NCBI RefSeq assembly: GCF_000738435.1
Contig: NZ_CP003984.1
Coordinates: 124,001 to 188,000, forward strand
Direction: 5' to 3'
From: Planktomarina temperata RCA23
GTDB lineage: Bacteria > Pseudomonadota > Alphaproteobacteria > Rhodobacterales > Rhodobacteraceae
Length of the DNA: 64,000 nucleotides
The translations under genes were made by a program, and so were the position numbers. The notes under the pieces are model-generated. The model searched no databases, was not told where the DNA came from, and saw only the letters and a program-made list of their open reading frames with translations. Below, piece by piece: positions 25,623 to 35,343 of the stretch. Positions within the stretch are counted from its first letter, which is position 1. Each line of letters opens with the position of its first letter.

Positions 25623-26218
25623 GCAGCATCGAATGCGGCCACAATGGCGCGCGCCTTTTGTTTAACGCTCTGTGGCGTGTCGCCGGGTTTGTAAATGGCC
25701 GAGCCAAGGCCGAAGCCATCAGCGCTGGCGGCAATCCAATCGGCGAAATTATCTGGCTGAGCGCCGCCCACCGCATAGACCTGCGTCCCGGCTGGCAAAA
25801 TAGCGCGCATCGCCTTTAGACCGCGCGGCTGTACCATGTCGCCGGGAAATAGTTTCAAGCCCGTTGCCCCCGCTTTGAGGGCTGTTAAGGCCTCACTTGG
25901 GGTAAAGATTCCGGGCCAACTTTCTAGACCAGCGGCGGTCGTGGCCCTTATGACCTCAACATCGCAATTTGGCGACACCACCAAACGGCCCCCGGCCTGA
26001 TGCACCTGCGCGACCTCTTGCGGTGTCAGCACCGTTCCGGCACCAATCAAGGCCTGATCGTCATAGGCCTTCGCCAGAGCTTCGATACTGTCTAAGGGCG
26101 AGGGAGAGTTCAGCGGCACTTCGATTTTTTCAATACCCGCTTGCAAAATGGCATCGGCAACCGCCAAGACCTCCTCTGGCGTCACCCCGCGCAGAATGGC
26201 GATAATAGGACGGGTCAT
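25616..26218 (-). CDS. dgoA: 2-dehydro-3-deoxy-6-phosphogalactonate aldolase
   Basis: A 200-residue class I aldolase cleaving 2-dehydro-3-deoxy-6-phosphogalactonate to pyruvate and glyceraldehyde 3-phosphate. The opening RPIIAILRGVTPEE is typical of DgoA. The active-site Glu lies in EKIEVPLNSP, and the Schiff-base lysine is K122 in TGLKLFPGDM. ATG 26218 overlaps the dgoK stop as ATGA and begins at the normal family start, although the frame is open upstream. KDPG aldolase (Eda) is the closest alternative, but DgoA is favoured by the NSP motif and by the dgoK neighbour. Confidence 0.93.
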   Translation of the reverse strand: MTRPIIAILRGVTPEEVLAVADAILQAGIEKIEVPLNSPSPLDSIEALAKAYDDQALIGAGTVLTPQEVAQVHQAGGRLVVSPNCDVEVIRATTAAGLESWPGIFTPSEALTALKAGATGLKLFPGDMVQPRGLKAMRAILPAGTQVYAVGGAQPDNFADWIAASADGFGLGSAIYKPGDTPQSVKQKARAIVAAFDAAW

Positions 26219-27120
26219 TGGGTTTCCTTCCAAGTGGCATAGGCTGCTTTGAGACCGGCGAGGGTCATTTGGCTGGCATCGGTGCGGGTTACCGGCACGT
26301 GCTGCGCTACAAGCGCGGCTGCATAGCCATCGCAGAGCTCTTGTGCGCCAATCATGGCAATGGATTGCCCAATCCAATAGGGTTTCGCAGCGGCCAATTC
26401 CGCGCCGACCAAGAGGCCAGATAGGCGCGCGCGGGCGGAGGCGGGGGGCAGATGATGGAGAAGATCCTGGGCCCTGATCCCAAATAGCCGCGCGGCTAAG
26501 GCTTCTGGACGCGACATGGCCTCGTCCACAGCTGTCAGGAAGGCGTCATCCTCCCAAGTCTCGCCGCTCACAGAATGGCGCAGAACCGAGGAGGTGGAGA
26601 GAAGGGCGAAAATCTCGCCGGTCATGAAGGTTTGAAAGCTCACGATCTCGCCCGCACTCATTTGCACCCATTTGGTATGGGTGCCAGGCAGGCAAATAAC
26701 CCCATCCCATTTGGGATTCAGGCGCTGAAACCCGGCAATTTGCGTTTCTTCCCCGCGCATGACATCGGCAGGTTCGGATTGGCTGACACCGGCGATGATT
26801 TGCACATCTAGCCTCGGATCTCGGGTTGGAGCCGCCGTGAAGCGTGATTGCGGCTGGCAGGGGGTGGCCGCGTAGGGGGCTTCGGTCCAGCCTTGTTTGG
26901 CGCCGACCATGCCGCAGGCGATAACCGAGGTCGGCGTGTCTTCTGCAAGCCAAGTCTCGATCAGCCGCAACAGCGCCGGTTCAAACTCTTCTGAGGTCAA
27001 TTGCCCCATGCCATCCGCGCTTGAGGCGCTGGCCAAATCCTGCCCATCATGGCTCATCGCCCAAGCCCGCAGTGTGCTTGTGCCCCAATCCACGGCGATC
27101 CAATCGGCTGCAATAGTCAT
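26215..27120 (-). CDS. dgoK: 2-dehydro-3-deoxygalactonokinase
   Basis: A 301-residue sugar-acid kinase phosphorylating 2-dehydro-3-deoxygalactonate at C6. Typical DgoK features: AVDWGTSTLRAW near the start (ATP-binding), CGMVGAKQGWTEAPY, ICLPGTHTKWV and FMTGEIFALL. Length is normal. ATG 27120 overlaps the stop of the SDR gene (ATGA). With dgoA it forms the lower half of the galactonate pathway; the dehydratase that makes its substrate is not in the window. Confidence 0.94.
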   Translation of the reverse strand: MTIAADWIAVDWGTSTLRAWAMSHDGQDLASASSADGMGQLTSEEFEPALLRLIETWLAEDTPTSVIACGMVGAKQGWTEAPYAATPCQPQSRFTAAPTRDPRLDVQIIAGVSQSEPADVMRGEETQIAGFQRLNPKWDGVICLPGTHTKWVQMSAGEIVSFQTFMTGEIFALLSTSSVLRHSVSGETWEDDAFLTAVDEAMSRPEALAARLFGIRAQDLLHHLPPASARARLSGLLVGAELAAAKPYWIGQSIAMIGAQELCDGYAAALVAQHVPVTRTDASQMTLAGLKAAYATWKETQ

Positions 27121-27884
27121 CCTGTGGTGACCACGCCGCCATCTATGACCAAGGCTTGGCCGGTCATCATTTTCGAGGATTGAGAGGCCAGAAACAGGCA
27201 TCCGCCAACGATATCCTCTGGCTCCAAAGTCTCTTTCAGGCATTGCCTTGCCACATGGGCCGCCAAACCTTCTTCTGTGACCCAGAGATCTTTTTGCTTT
27301 TGCGTCAGCACCCAGCCCGGTGCCAAGGCATTAACGCGAATTCGATCGGGTCCAAATTCGCGTGCGAGACTGCGGGTCATGCCGTTGATGGCCGAATTGC
27401 AGGCGGTGTAGATCGGATAGCCCGCATTTCCCATCATATAGCTGATCGAGCTGAAATTGATGATCGAGCCAAAGCCGGCCGCTTGCATCTGCGGCAGGGC
27501 CGTTTGGCAGGCAAAGAAGTAGGCCTTGAGATTGATTTGCACCATCCAATCCCAGAAGTCTTCAGTGACGTCCTGCGTTCTATGCCGCTCATCATTGGCC
27601 GCATTGTTGATCAGGCAGGTGATCGGACCATGCGCGTCTTTGGCCTGCGCCATGCTAGCTTTGAGCGCGCCGGTGTCGGTGATGTCACCTTGAATAAATA
27701 GCGGCGGGTTGCCGTATTTTTCAGCCAGATCATTGGCGAAAGCCGTGGCGTCGGATCTTCCGATAAAGGCCACCTTGGCGCCCTGGGCGACAAAGCCTTC
27801 AGTGATGGCCGCGCCGATGCCAGAGCCACCGCCGGTGATATAGACGGAGGCCTCTTTGAGATCGCTATACTGGGCGCTGGGCAT
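27117..27884 (-). CDS. SDR oxidoreductase, galactose 1-dehydrogenase candidate with an altered catalytic lysine
   Basis: A 255-residue short-chain dehydrogenase with a normal cofactor loop (YITGGGSGIGAA), NNAAND, and catalytic Ser at S146 (NFSSISY). The Tyr at 159 is followed by TACN, so the expected Lys of the YxxxK motif is Asn163 (codon AAT). Position in the operon, between alpha-galactosidase and dgoK, points to oxidation of galactose to galactonolactone, step one of the pathway. The residue change would normally abolish or reduce activity in classical SDRs, so either the enzyme has adapted, another protein supplies the activity, or the base is an error. The C-terminal VIDGG is family-typical. 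Confidence 0.8.
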   Translation of the reverse strand: MPSAQYSDLKEASVYITGGGSGIGAAITEGFVAQGAKVAFIGRSDATAFANDLAEKYGNPPLFIQGDITDTGALKASMAQAKDAHGPITCLINNAANDERHRTQDVTEDFWDWMVQINLKAYFFACQTALPQMQAAGFGSIINFSSISYMMGNAGYPIYTACNSAINGMTRSLAREFGPDRIRVNALAPGWVLTQKQKDLWVTEEGLAAHVARQCLKETLEPEDIVGGCLFLASQSSKMMTGQALVIDGGVVTTG

Positions 27885-27928
27885 GATGGGTCTCCTTGCG
27901 GCGGTCTTTGTGTCTTGTGAGAATAAAG

Positions 27929-30013
27929 TCAGAGTTTTCGGCCTTCAACAACCCATATTGAGCCAGGCATGGCATAGGGCAACTGCACCCCATGGGCCAT
28001 CAACCAAGCTCCAGAGGCTTGCAGGTCTTGGGATTTGAGCAGGGGCGCCCCGCGTGATAGGCTCGTCGCCTCATTGCGGTTGCGCAGATGCAGCCTGTAT
28101 TGGGCTTTCGGGTCAAGCTCGGTTAAGCAAAGCGGGCGGGGCAGAATGTGTTGCGCGCTGTCCAGTTGATTGGAAAACACCACAAAGCGCGACCCATCCG
28201 CTGCGCGCTGCATCTCTGCCAGAACCGAGGGATCGGCGGTATCCAAGCGTAGGATATCCGCTGTGGCCAGCCAGTCTCGGTTGTCTTTGTACCATTGGGT
28301 CACCTCGGTGAGGATCTGCGCCTCTTGCGCGTCCAGCTCGCGCGGGTCCATTTCAAAGCCCATATGCCTTTGTGCGGCGACCCAAGCGCGGTATCGCATG
28401 TCAAACACGCGGCCCGAGGTGTGACACAGGCGTGGACCAACGTGGCTGCCGGTTACGAGGGCGGGCAAAAACAACGCTGCGCCATGTTGAATGCGGCTGC
28501 GTTCGAGCGCGTCATTGCTGTCTGACAGCCAGACCCGCTGGCAGTGCTGCAATATGCCAAAATCAATGCGCCCGCCGCCAGAGGCGCAGCTTTCAATCTC
28601 CACATGGGGAAAAGCGGCGCGCAAGCGGGCCAAAAGCGCATAGGTGCCCTCGGTTTGGGTCACATCGGACAGGGGCAAGGTCCGGTTGTGATCCCATTTC
28701 AAATAGCCAATGTCATAGGTCTCAAGTATGGCGGAGATGCAGTCATACAGATAGGCTATGACCTCATCGCGCGCCATGTCGAGCACCAGTTGTTGGCGCC
28801 CAAGCAGTTGGTCTTTTTGCCCCAGAATCCAATCGGGATGGGCGCGATAGAGGTTGCTGTCGGGGTTCACCATTTCCGGCTCAACCCAAAGACCGAATTG
28901 CAGGCCCAGAGATGTGATATGATCGATCAGCGGATCCAAACCGCTCGGATATTTGCGCGGATCAATCTGCCAATCGCCAAGGGAGGAGTTGTCATCATCG
29001 CGGCGACCAAACCAGCCGTCATCGAGAACAAACCGCTCGGCACCCAGATCTTTGGCGCGGGTTGCGATGTCCTTTAGGCTGCTTAAGTCATGGTCAAAAT
29101 AAATGGCTTCCCAGCAATTATAATGTACCGGACGCGGCAGGGAGGCTTTCGGGAAGGTTAGGATATGATCGCGCAGGTGCCTTTGAAAACCTGTCCCACA
29201 GCCATTGATCCCCCTGTCGGAAAACACAGCATAGAGTTTCGCAGTTTCAAAACTCTGGGCCGGGCCGTTGTGGCTGTCGCAGGCATGACCAAATTGGATT
29301 TGCCGGCGCCCATCGGGCAGCTCTTCGGCGATCATTTGATGCCCACCTGACCAGCCATAGTGAAACCCATAGGCCCGGCCGATTGTGTTGCGCGCGCCAA
29401 TCTCGGGGAGGATGAGGCCGGGGAAATGTTCATGCCCGCTGCGGCCTGTGCGGCTCTCGCGCTTGTGAATGCCGGGGCGCCAAGGGATTGAGTGGGTTTG
29501 AAATTCGCCGATCCAACGCCCGGAAAAGCTCATCATGGAATCACTTAACTGTGGCGCGGGAAACACTGGGGCGGCCAGCCAATGCAGCATGAGCGGCTGC
29601 GTCGCCTCCAAGCGGCTCCAGCAGGTGAGTATGTTTGAGCTGGCTGTCAGTTCAAAATGCGCCTCATAGGTCAGGCCCAAATCTTTGTCTGCATAGGTGA
29701 GACATAGGCTGTGCTCTTTCGCCAGGTCCTTCACAAAGCGAAACTTTGGGCGCAGCACGCGCCCCTGCGCATCGCGGCACATGAGACCCGGTTGACCGGG
29801 AAAGGATTGGCTGGATTCGGGGCAGATGGACAGCTCTGGGTTCGCATCGAGCATACCGCCCGTGACATCCATTGTATGGGCAGCGGCGAGCGTGGCGCAA
29901 TCGTCGGATGTGGGCAGGGGTGGCCCCCAATAGATGACCTGCGGCAGCCGCTCCTGCTGCGCCGCAAGAATGAAGGTTTGAAGGGGCCCATCTAAGCGCC
30001 AAAACTGTGACAT
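27929..30013 (-). CDS. GH36 alpha-galactosidase
   Basis: A 694-residue retaining alpha-galactosidase, length normal for the bacterial GH36 (AgaA/RafA type). The barrel begins at PVHYNCWEAIYFDHD; VLDDGWFG, LWVEPEMVNPDS, the nucleophile Asp in YLKWDHNR, and the acid/base Asp in WLSDSNDALER are all present, with ESCASGGGRIDFG between. No signal peptide is seen, so it is cytoplasmic and acts on transported alpha-galactosides. It starts 29 bases after the inner permease gene and precedes the SDR by 44 bases. Confidence 0.94.
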   Translation of the reverse strand: MSQFWRLDGPLQTFILAAQQERLPQVIYWGPPLPTSDDCATLAAAHTMDVTGGMLDANPELSICPESSQSFPGQPGLMCRDAQGRVLRPKFRFVKDLAKEHSLCLTYADKDLGLTYEAHFELTASSNILTCWSRLEATQPLMLHWLAAPVFPAPQLSDSMMSFSGRWIGEFQTHSIPWRPGIHKRESRTGRSGHEHFPGLILPEIGARNTIGRAYGFHYGWSGGHQMIAEELPDGRRQIQFGHACDSHNGPAQSFETAKLYAVFSDRGINGCGTGFQRHLRDHILTFPKASLPRPVHYNCWEAIYFDHDLSSLKDIATRAKDLGAERFVLDDGWFGRRDDDNSSLGDWQIDPRKYPSGLDPLIDHITSLGLQFGLWVEPEMVNPDSNLYRAHPDWILGQKDQLLGRQQLVLDMARDEVIAYLYDCISAILETYDIGYLKWDHNRTLPLSDVTQTEGTYALLARLRAAFPHVEIESCASGGGRIDFGILQHCQRVWLSDSNDALERSRIQHGAALFLPALVTGSHVGPRLCHTSGRVFDMRYRAWVAAQRHMGFEMDPRELDAQEAQILTEVTQWYKDNRDWLATADILRLDTADPSVLAEMQRAADGSRFVVFSNQLDSAQHILPRPLCLTELDPKAQYRLHLRNRNEATSLSRGAPLLKSQDLQASGAWLMAHGVQLPYAMPGSIWVVEGRKL

Positions 30014-30042
30014 AGCGTGCTCCTTGGCGGCTAGGGTATGGG

Positions 30043-30888
30043 TTACTTGACCGCGCCAAGGGTTAGGCCGGCAATGAAATGTTTCTGCATGAGGAAGAAC
30101 ATCAAGACAGGCGGCAGCGCTGCAACAATCGAGCCGGCGCTCATCAGGTGATACATGGCGCGAAACTGCGCGTTAAAGCTGGTGATCCCAGCGGTCACAG
30201 GCTGGGCATTTTCGCCCTGGGTCAGCACAATGGCCCAGAAATAATCATTCCAGATGAAGGTAAAGATCAAAACCGACAGCGCCGCAATCGCGGGTTTCAT
30301 GAGCGGCAGGACCACAAACCAAAATATCCGCCATTCCGCGATCCCTTCAACCCGGGCCGCTTCGATCAGCTCATAGGGCAAGGCCTTGATGAAATTGCGC
30401 ATAAAAAGAGTGCAAAATCCAGTTTGAAACGCGATGTGAAATAAGACGAGCCCGGTCTTGGTATTATACAACCCCATATCAAGGGTCAGGTCGCGCACGG
30501 GCACCATGAGGATTTGAAAGGGCACGAAATTGCCGGCAATGAACATGAAGAAGATCAGTAAATTGCCGCGGAATTTGTAAACGCCCAGTGCAAAGCCGGT
30601 CATACAGCTGAGCGCGACCGCTCCAATCACCGTTGGGATGGTGATGAAAAAGGAATTCATGATGTAGCGTGGCATTGCGGAGCCAAACACCATACCATAA
30701 TTTTTGGTCATCTCAAAAGATGATGGCCAGCCCCAGTAATTGCCAATTAGAAAATCAGAGTCCGGGCGGATCGAGAACAACGCCACCGCTAGGAGCGGCG
30801 CCAGCCACAAAAGCATCGCGATTGGCAAGAGAACTTGGTATCCAATTTGCCAGGCGCGGTGAGATTTTTCGATAGGTTTGGGAAACAT
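30043..30888 (-). CDS. Sugar ABC transporter permease (MalG-like)
   Basis: A 281-residue carbohydrate-uptake (CUT1) inner-membrane permease with six predicted helices. The EAA loop that contacts the ATPase is visible as ELIEAARVEGIAEWRIFW. The C-terminal FIAGLTLGAVK is typical of MalG-type subunits. ATG 30888 is preferred because TTTTGGAG precedes it; an upstream ATG at 30942 would overlap the previous gene by 23 bases and lacks a ribosome binding site. It partners with the permease, binding protein and separately encoded ATPase in this locus to import galactosides. Confidence 0.9.
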   Translation of the reverse strand: MFPKPIEKSHRAWQIGYQVLLPIAMLLWLAPLLAVALFSIRPDSDFLIGNYWGWPSSFEMTKNYGMVFGSAMPRYIMNSFFITIPTVIGAVALSCMTGFALGVYKFRGNLLIFFMFIAGNFVPFQILMVPVRDLTLDMGLYNTKTGLVLFHIAFQTGFCTLFMRNFIKALPYELIEAARVEGIAEWRIFWFVVLPLMKPAIAALSVLIFTFIWNDYFWAIVLTQGENAQPVTAGITSFNAQFRAMYHLMSAGSIVAALPPVLMFFLMQKHFIAGLTLGAVK

Positions 30889-30919
30889 CAGCGAGGGCTC
30901 CAAAATGGATTGTTTCGGC

Positions 30920-31864
30920 TCATCGACTTGCGGCTTTCTCATCTTGATACATGCGCCAGAGGAAATACCCAATAAAAACCATCATGATCAAAAACAAAAT
31001 GACGGCAATCGCGGCGCCATACCCCATTTTGAAACCATATTCAGAGAGCGATTTCTCGAACATGTAAAAGCTTAAAACGCGGGACGAGCCGAAGGGGCCG
31101 CCGTTGGTCATGATTGAGATCAGGTCAAATGAGCGCAGCGAGCCAATTACCGTAACTACAAAGGCAATGAAGGTCGCGGGGCGCAATTGCGGAAGAATGA
31201 CATGCCAAAGCATACGCAGCCCCTTTGCCCCATCCAGCCGTGCAGCTTCGATTTGTTCAGGATCTACTGAGTTTAATCCGGTGAGATAGAGGATCATACA
31301 ATAGGCTGTTTGAGGCCATATCCCAGCAGCGATAATGCCATAAGTCGAGAGTGTGGGATCCCCCAACACATTGATCGGCTCAAAGCCAATGAAACCAATA
31401 ATGCCATTGAATAGCCCATATTGTGGATCATAAAACCAGGTAAACACCAGTCCCACAACAATTTGTGAGATCACAAAGGGGAAGAAGAATAGAGATTTAT
31501 ACAGGCGAATTCCGCGCACTGTTTGATTTAGAAATAGAGCAATGAACAAGCCAGCCGGAATGGCCGCGAGATAAAAGACCAGCCACTTCAGATTGTTCCA
31601 AAGCGATGTGTTAAAGGCTCGGTCGCGGGTGAGCAGTTTCTCAAAATTGGCCAGGCCAACATAATCAGCATGGGTGGCCAGCGTGCCCAGCCCATCCCAT
31701 TTATACAGTGAGATCCGAAAGCTCTGGAAGATTGGGAAAATCACATAGACTACGAACATGATCAGCCCTGGCACCAAAAAAAGCCATGGCGTCACCGCAA
31801 TTTCATTGCGTCTATACCAGCCCTGTTTGGCAAGAGGGGGGTGGGTTTGAGTTGTTGTGTCCAT
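30920..31864 (-). CDS. Sugar ABC transporter permease (MalF-like)
   Basis: A 314-residue CUT1 permease with six predicted helices, starting TPWLFLVPGLIMFVVYVIFP. The EAA loop reads EQIEAARLDGAKGLRMLWH. ATG 31864 is preceded by GCGGAGGCG and is chosen over the longer open frame. It lies 150 bases downstream of the binding-protein gene, beyond two stem-loops that may set the expression ratio. The cytoplasmic tail FLWRMYQDEKAASR is basic. Confidence 0.91.
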   Translation of the reverse strand: MDTTTQTHPPLAKQGWYRRNEIAVTPWLFLVPGLIMFVVYVIFPIFQSFRISLYKWDGLGTLATHADYVGLANFEKLLTRDRAFNTSLWNNLKWLVFYLAAIPAGLFIALFLNQTVRGIRLYKSLFFFPFVISQIVVGLVFTWFYDPQYGLFNGIIGFIGFEPINVLGDPTLSTYGIIAAGIWPQTAYCMILYLTGLNSVDPEQIEAARLDGAKGLRMLWHVILPQLRPATFIAFVVTVIGSLRSFDLISIMTNGGPFGSSRVLSFYMFEKSLSEYGFKMGYGAAIAVILFLIMMVFIGYFLWRMYQDEKAASR

Positions 31865-31944
31865 GCGGGCGCCTCCGCAGTTGTGAAGGTCAAAATCAGC
31901 ACAGAGAAACGTCGCTTTGGCGCTTGTCACTGCTGATGGTGAGG

Positions 31945-32006
31945 TGGGATACACGGAGGTCCGTGCATCCCATGAGTAAAACACCGCTGGACCGGTGGGC
32001 CCAGCG
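31945..32006 (-). terminator. Two intergenic stem-loops between binding protein and permease genes
   Basis: Read on the minus strand, CGCTGG/CCAGCG (32006-32001 and 31990-31985) closes a 10-base loop and is followed by GTGTTTT. A second stem pairs 11 of 12 positions between 31945-31956 and 31961-31972 with a four-base loop. Such structures after a binding-protein gene usually act as a partial terminator or 3'-end mRNA stabiliser, so that the binding protein is made in excess. Confidence 0.6.
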
Positions 32007-32013
32007 ATGGGTC

Positions 32014-33270
32014 TTAGTATACGTCCTGACGTACAGATTCCAAACGCTCTAGGATATCATCTAAGTTGTCTGGGAAAACCATGAACTCTTGCATCCCTTC
32101 CATGGCAGCTTGTGCCATTTCTGCGGGGAAGTCACGGTCAAAAAATTGGGCTACACCACCGGGGCTGTTGGAGGATAACATTTCAAAGCCCTGTTTAAGG
32201 AATTTATCATCGTCCACTGACGCTTCAGAGTTTATTGGAAGCTGACCTAAGTTAGCGCCATTGTTCATTTCTGTTTGAGCGTCTGCCGAAACAATATAGG
32301 CTAAGAAAGCGCGAGCATTATCCTTGTTTTTAGCCTTTGCTGCAATGTGGAAAGTATCGGTTGGCGCGTCCTCTGCCATAGCAATCCCAGGTGTGATAGC
32401 TGGAAACTGGTGGAAATCTAATTGGTCATCAGTTAACCCGCCATCCCTCATAGGGGCTACAGCAAAGTTGCCCATTAAGATTGCACCAGCTGACCCATCG
32501 ATAATAAACGGCAACGACTCTTGCCAGGCTTTGTTTTGGTTGTCGTCAATGAATGCACCCATACGAATAAGTTTGCCCCAATTTTCGAATGTTTTGCGAA
32601 CTCGTTGATCTGTCCATTCAATTTCACCGGCGGCCATTTGCATATGAAAATCAAAACCGTTTGTACGAAGATTAAGATAATCAAACCAACCTGCACCGGT
32701 CCATAGATATTTGTTACCGATGGTGTAGCACTTTCGGCCAGAGGCAAGCATTGCTTCACAGTTCGATAGCATTTCATCAAAGTTTGCCGGCTCGTTCAGG
32801 CCTAACTCTTCATAAATGTCTTTGCGGTAATAAATACCCCATTGATAGTAGGTGTAAGGAACGCCCCATTGTTTTCCATCAATTGTGAGTGCTCCTTTAG
32901 TAGAAGCCAACTCGTTGGCGATAGACGTGCCATCAGCCCACATGTCGGAGACATCTTCCAACAAACCAGCATTAACATACGGCTTCATTCGATTGGCTGC
33001 ATACCAATTAAGAACGTCTGGGGCATCTGCCGACAAGAAATTGCGAATTTGCGTTTTATATGCCTCGCGATCAATAATATTAGTTGTAATGTTCAGTGCA
33101 GGATTGGCTGACTGAAATTTTGCAATCAATGCTTCCATGGTCGCGCGGGGCGCCGGGTTCGACGTATCGAGATTGATCTTTAGGTTGCCAGTCAATTCTG
33201 CAGATGCAGGCCCAGCCAGTGCAACGAGTGTTGCGAGCGACACAGCTGTCGCTTTCAAAATGGAACGCAT
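32014..33270 (-). CDS. Sugar ABC transporter substrate-binding protein
   Basis: A 418-residue extracellular solute-binding protein (family 1, CUT1). The signal peptide is clear (MRSILKATAVSLATLVALAG, cleavage after ASA). The mature start GNLKINLDTSNPAPRATMEA and later motifs (NAPDVLNWYAANRM-like segment, YTYYQWGIYYRKDIYEELG) are typical of sugar binding proteins. GGGAGAATACC precedes ATG 33270. The gene is visibly more AT-rich than its operon partners. It is the first gene of the galactoside operon; the ligand, judged from the two galactosidases, would be an alpha- or beta-galactoside, but sequence alone does not fix it. Confidence 0.9.
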   Translation of the reverse strand: MRSILKATAVSLATLVALAGPASAELTGNLKINLDTSNPAPRATMEALIAKFQSANPALNITTNIIDREAYKTQIRNFLSADAPDVLNWYAANRMKPYVNAGLLEDVSDMWADGTSIANELASTKGALTIDGKQWGVPYTYYQWGIYYRKDIYEELGLNEPANFDEMLSNCEAMLASGRKCYTIGNKYLWTGAGWFDYLNLRTNGFDFHMQMAAGEIEWTDQRVRKTFENWGKLIRMGAFIDDNQNKAWQESLPFIIDGSAGAILMGNFAVAPMRDGGLTDDQLDFHQFPAITPGIAMAEDAPTDTFHIAAKAKNKDNARAFLAYIVSADAQTEMNNGANLGQLPINSEASVDDDKFLKQGFEMLSSNSPGGVAQFFDRDFPAEMAQAAMEGMQEFMVFPDNLDDILERLESVRQDVY

Positions 33271-33335
33271 GGTATTCTCCCTAGTGTTTCCGCGTTTTTG
33301 TTTCAAATAATGATACTCGGTTTTACATATTGATA

Positions 33336-33365
33336 TTTTAATCGTGACTCGCATATGCTTGTCAA
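33336..33365 (-). promoter_or_regulatory. Probable sigma-70 promoter of the galactoside operon
   Basis: On the minus strand a perfect -35 box TTGACA (33365-33360) is followed after 18 bases by TTAAAA (33341-33336), about 65 bases before the binding-protein start. The region is shared with the divergent iclR gene, so IclR probably binds nearby; no clear palindromic operator was identified. Confidence 0.5.
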
Positions 33366-33459
33366 CAAATTCGTCGGCGTTGGCGTCAGAAAATCTTCCT
33401 GGCCCGGCTTTGATTTTCAAATTAAGTGAATTGGGCAAATATTGGGACTGATACTATAA

Positions 33460-34245
33460 ATGTATGACGCACCGCATTCAGATGGAACGGTTGGCAAGGC
33501 GATGCAGGTCTTGGACCAAGTGGCGTCTTTTGAACGTCCGGTGCGGTTTTCTGAGTTATTGGCCAGTAGCCCCTTTCCAAAGCCGACGCTTTATAGGTTT
33601 GTGCAAACCCTAACCAATCAGGGGATGCTGGCCTTTGATGCTGAACGCCAAACCTATTCCATGGGTCTTCGGCTGGTACGTTTGGCGCACGCGGCTTGGC
33701 GGCACAGCTCCCTTGCCTCCGTCGCCCGCCCATTTATTGAGGCTTTGGCGGAGGAGATCGGTGAGGCGATTCACTTGGCGCAAATCGACAATGGCCATGT
33801 TCTATTTGTTGACAAATACAAAGCGACTGACAAATTTGATACTTTGGCGCAGGCTGGAAAAATAGCGCCGGGATATTGCACAGGTGTCGGGAAAGTGATC
33901 TTGGCATTCATGCCGGAGCGCGCACAAAAACGCGCTTTGGAAGAACAATCTTTTGTTGCTTATACCCCCAATACTCACCGAAATCAGAAAACTTTAGCGG
34001 CGGAATTGTTGACCATCCGTGAAGCGCGGGTGGCCTATGACCGCGAAGAGCACGAACTTGGAATAATTTCCATAGCCTGCCCGATTTTGACCGGGCAGGA
34101 GCAAGTTGTTGGCGCTTTGTCCATTGCCACCTCCACCAACCGATATGGCATTGATGAATTGAATAAACATTGGCCCGCTTTGCGTGACACCGCAAATTCC
34201 ATTGGGGCCCATGCAGAATTATGGCAGGTTCCGGTATGGAGCTGA
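33460..34245 (+). CDS. IclR family transcriptional regulator
   Basis: A 261-residue regulator. The N-terminal winged helix-turn-helix (FSELLASSPFPKPTLYRFV) is followed by the IclR effector domain with GYCTGVGKVILAFM and YDREEHELGIISIACPI, where IclR proteins bind their small-molecule effector. It is divergent from the sugar-binding protein gene and 20 bases upstream of the transporter ATPase gene, so control of the galactoside operon by galactose or a pathway intermediate is the natural inference. The ATG at 33460 lacks a strong ribosome binding site. Confidence 0.9.
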   Translation: MYDAPHSDGTVGKAMQVLDQVASFERPVRFSELLASSPFPKPTLYRFVQTLTNQGMLAFDAERQTYSMGLRLVRLAHAAWRHSSLASVARPFIEALAEEIGEAIHLAQIDNGHVLFVDKYKATDKFDTLAQAGKIAPGYCTGVGKVILAFMPERAQKRALEEQSFVAYTPNTHRNQKTLAAELLTIREARVAYDREEHELGIISIACPILTGQEQVVGALSIATSTNRYGIDELNKHWPALRDTANSIGAHAELWQVPVWS

Positions 34246-34265
34246 CCGATTGGGAGACGAGATAA

Positions 34266-35324
<1,059 letters not shown>

Positions 35325-35343
35325 GGCGCGCCGCGTTGGGGTG

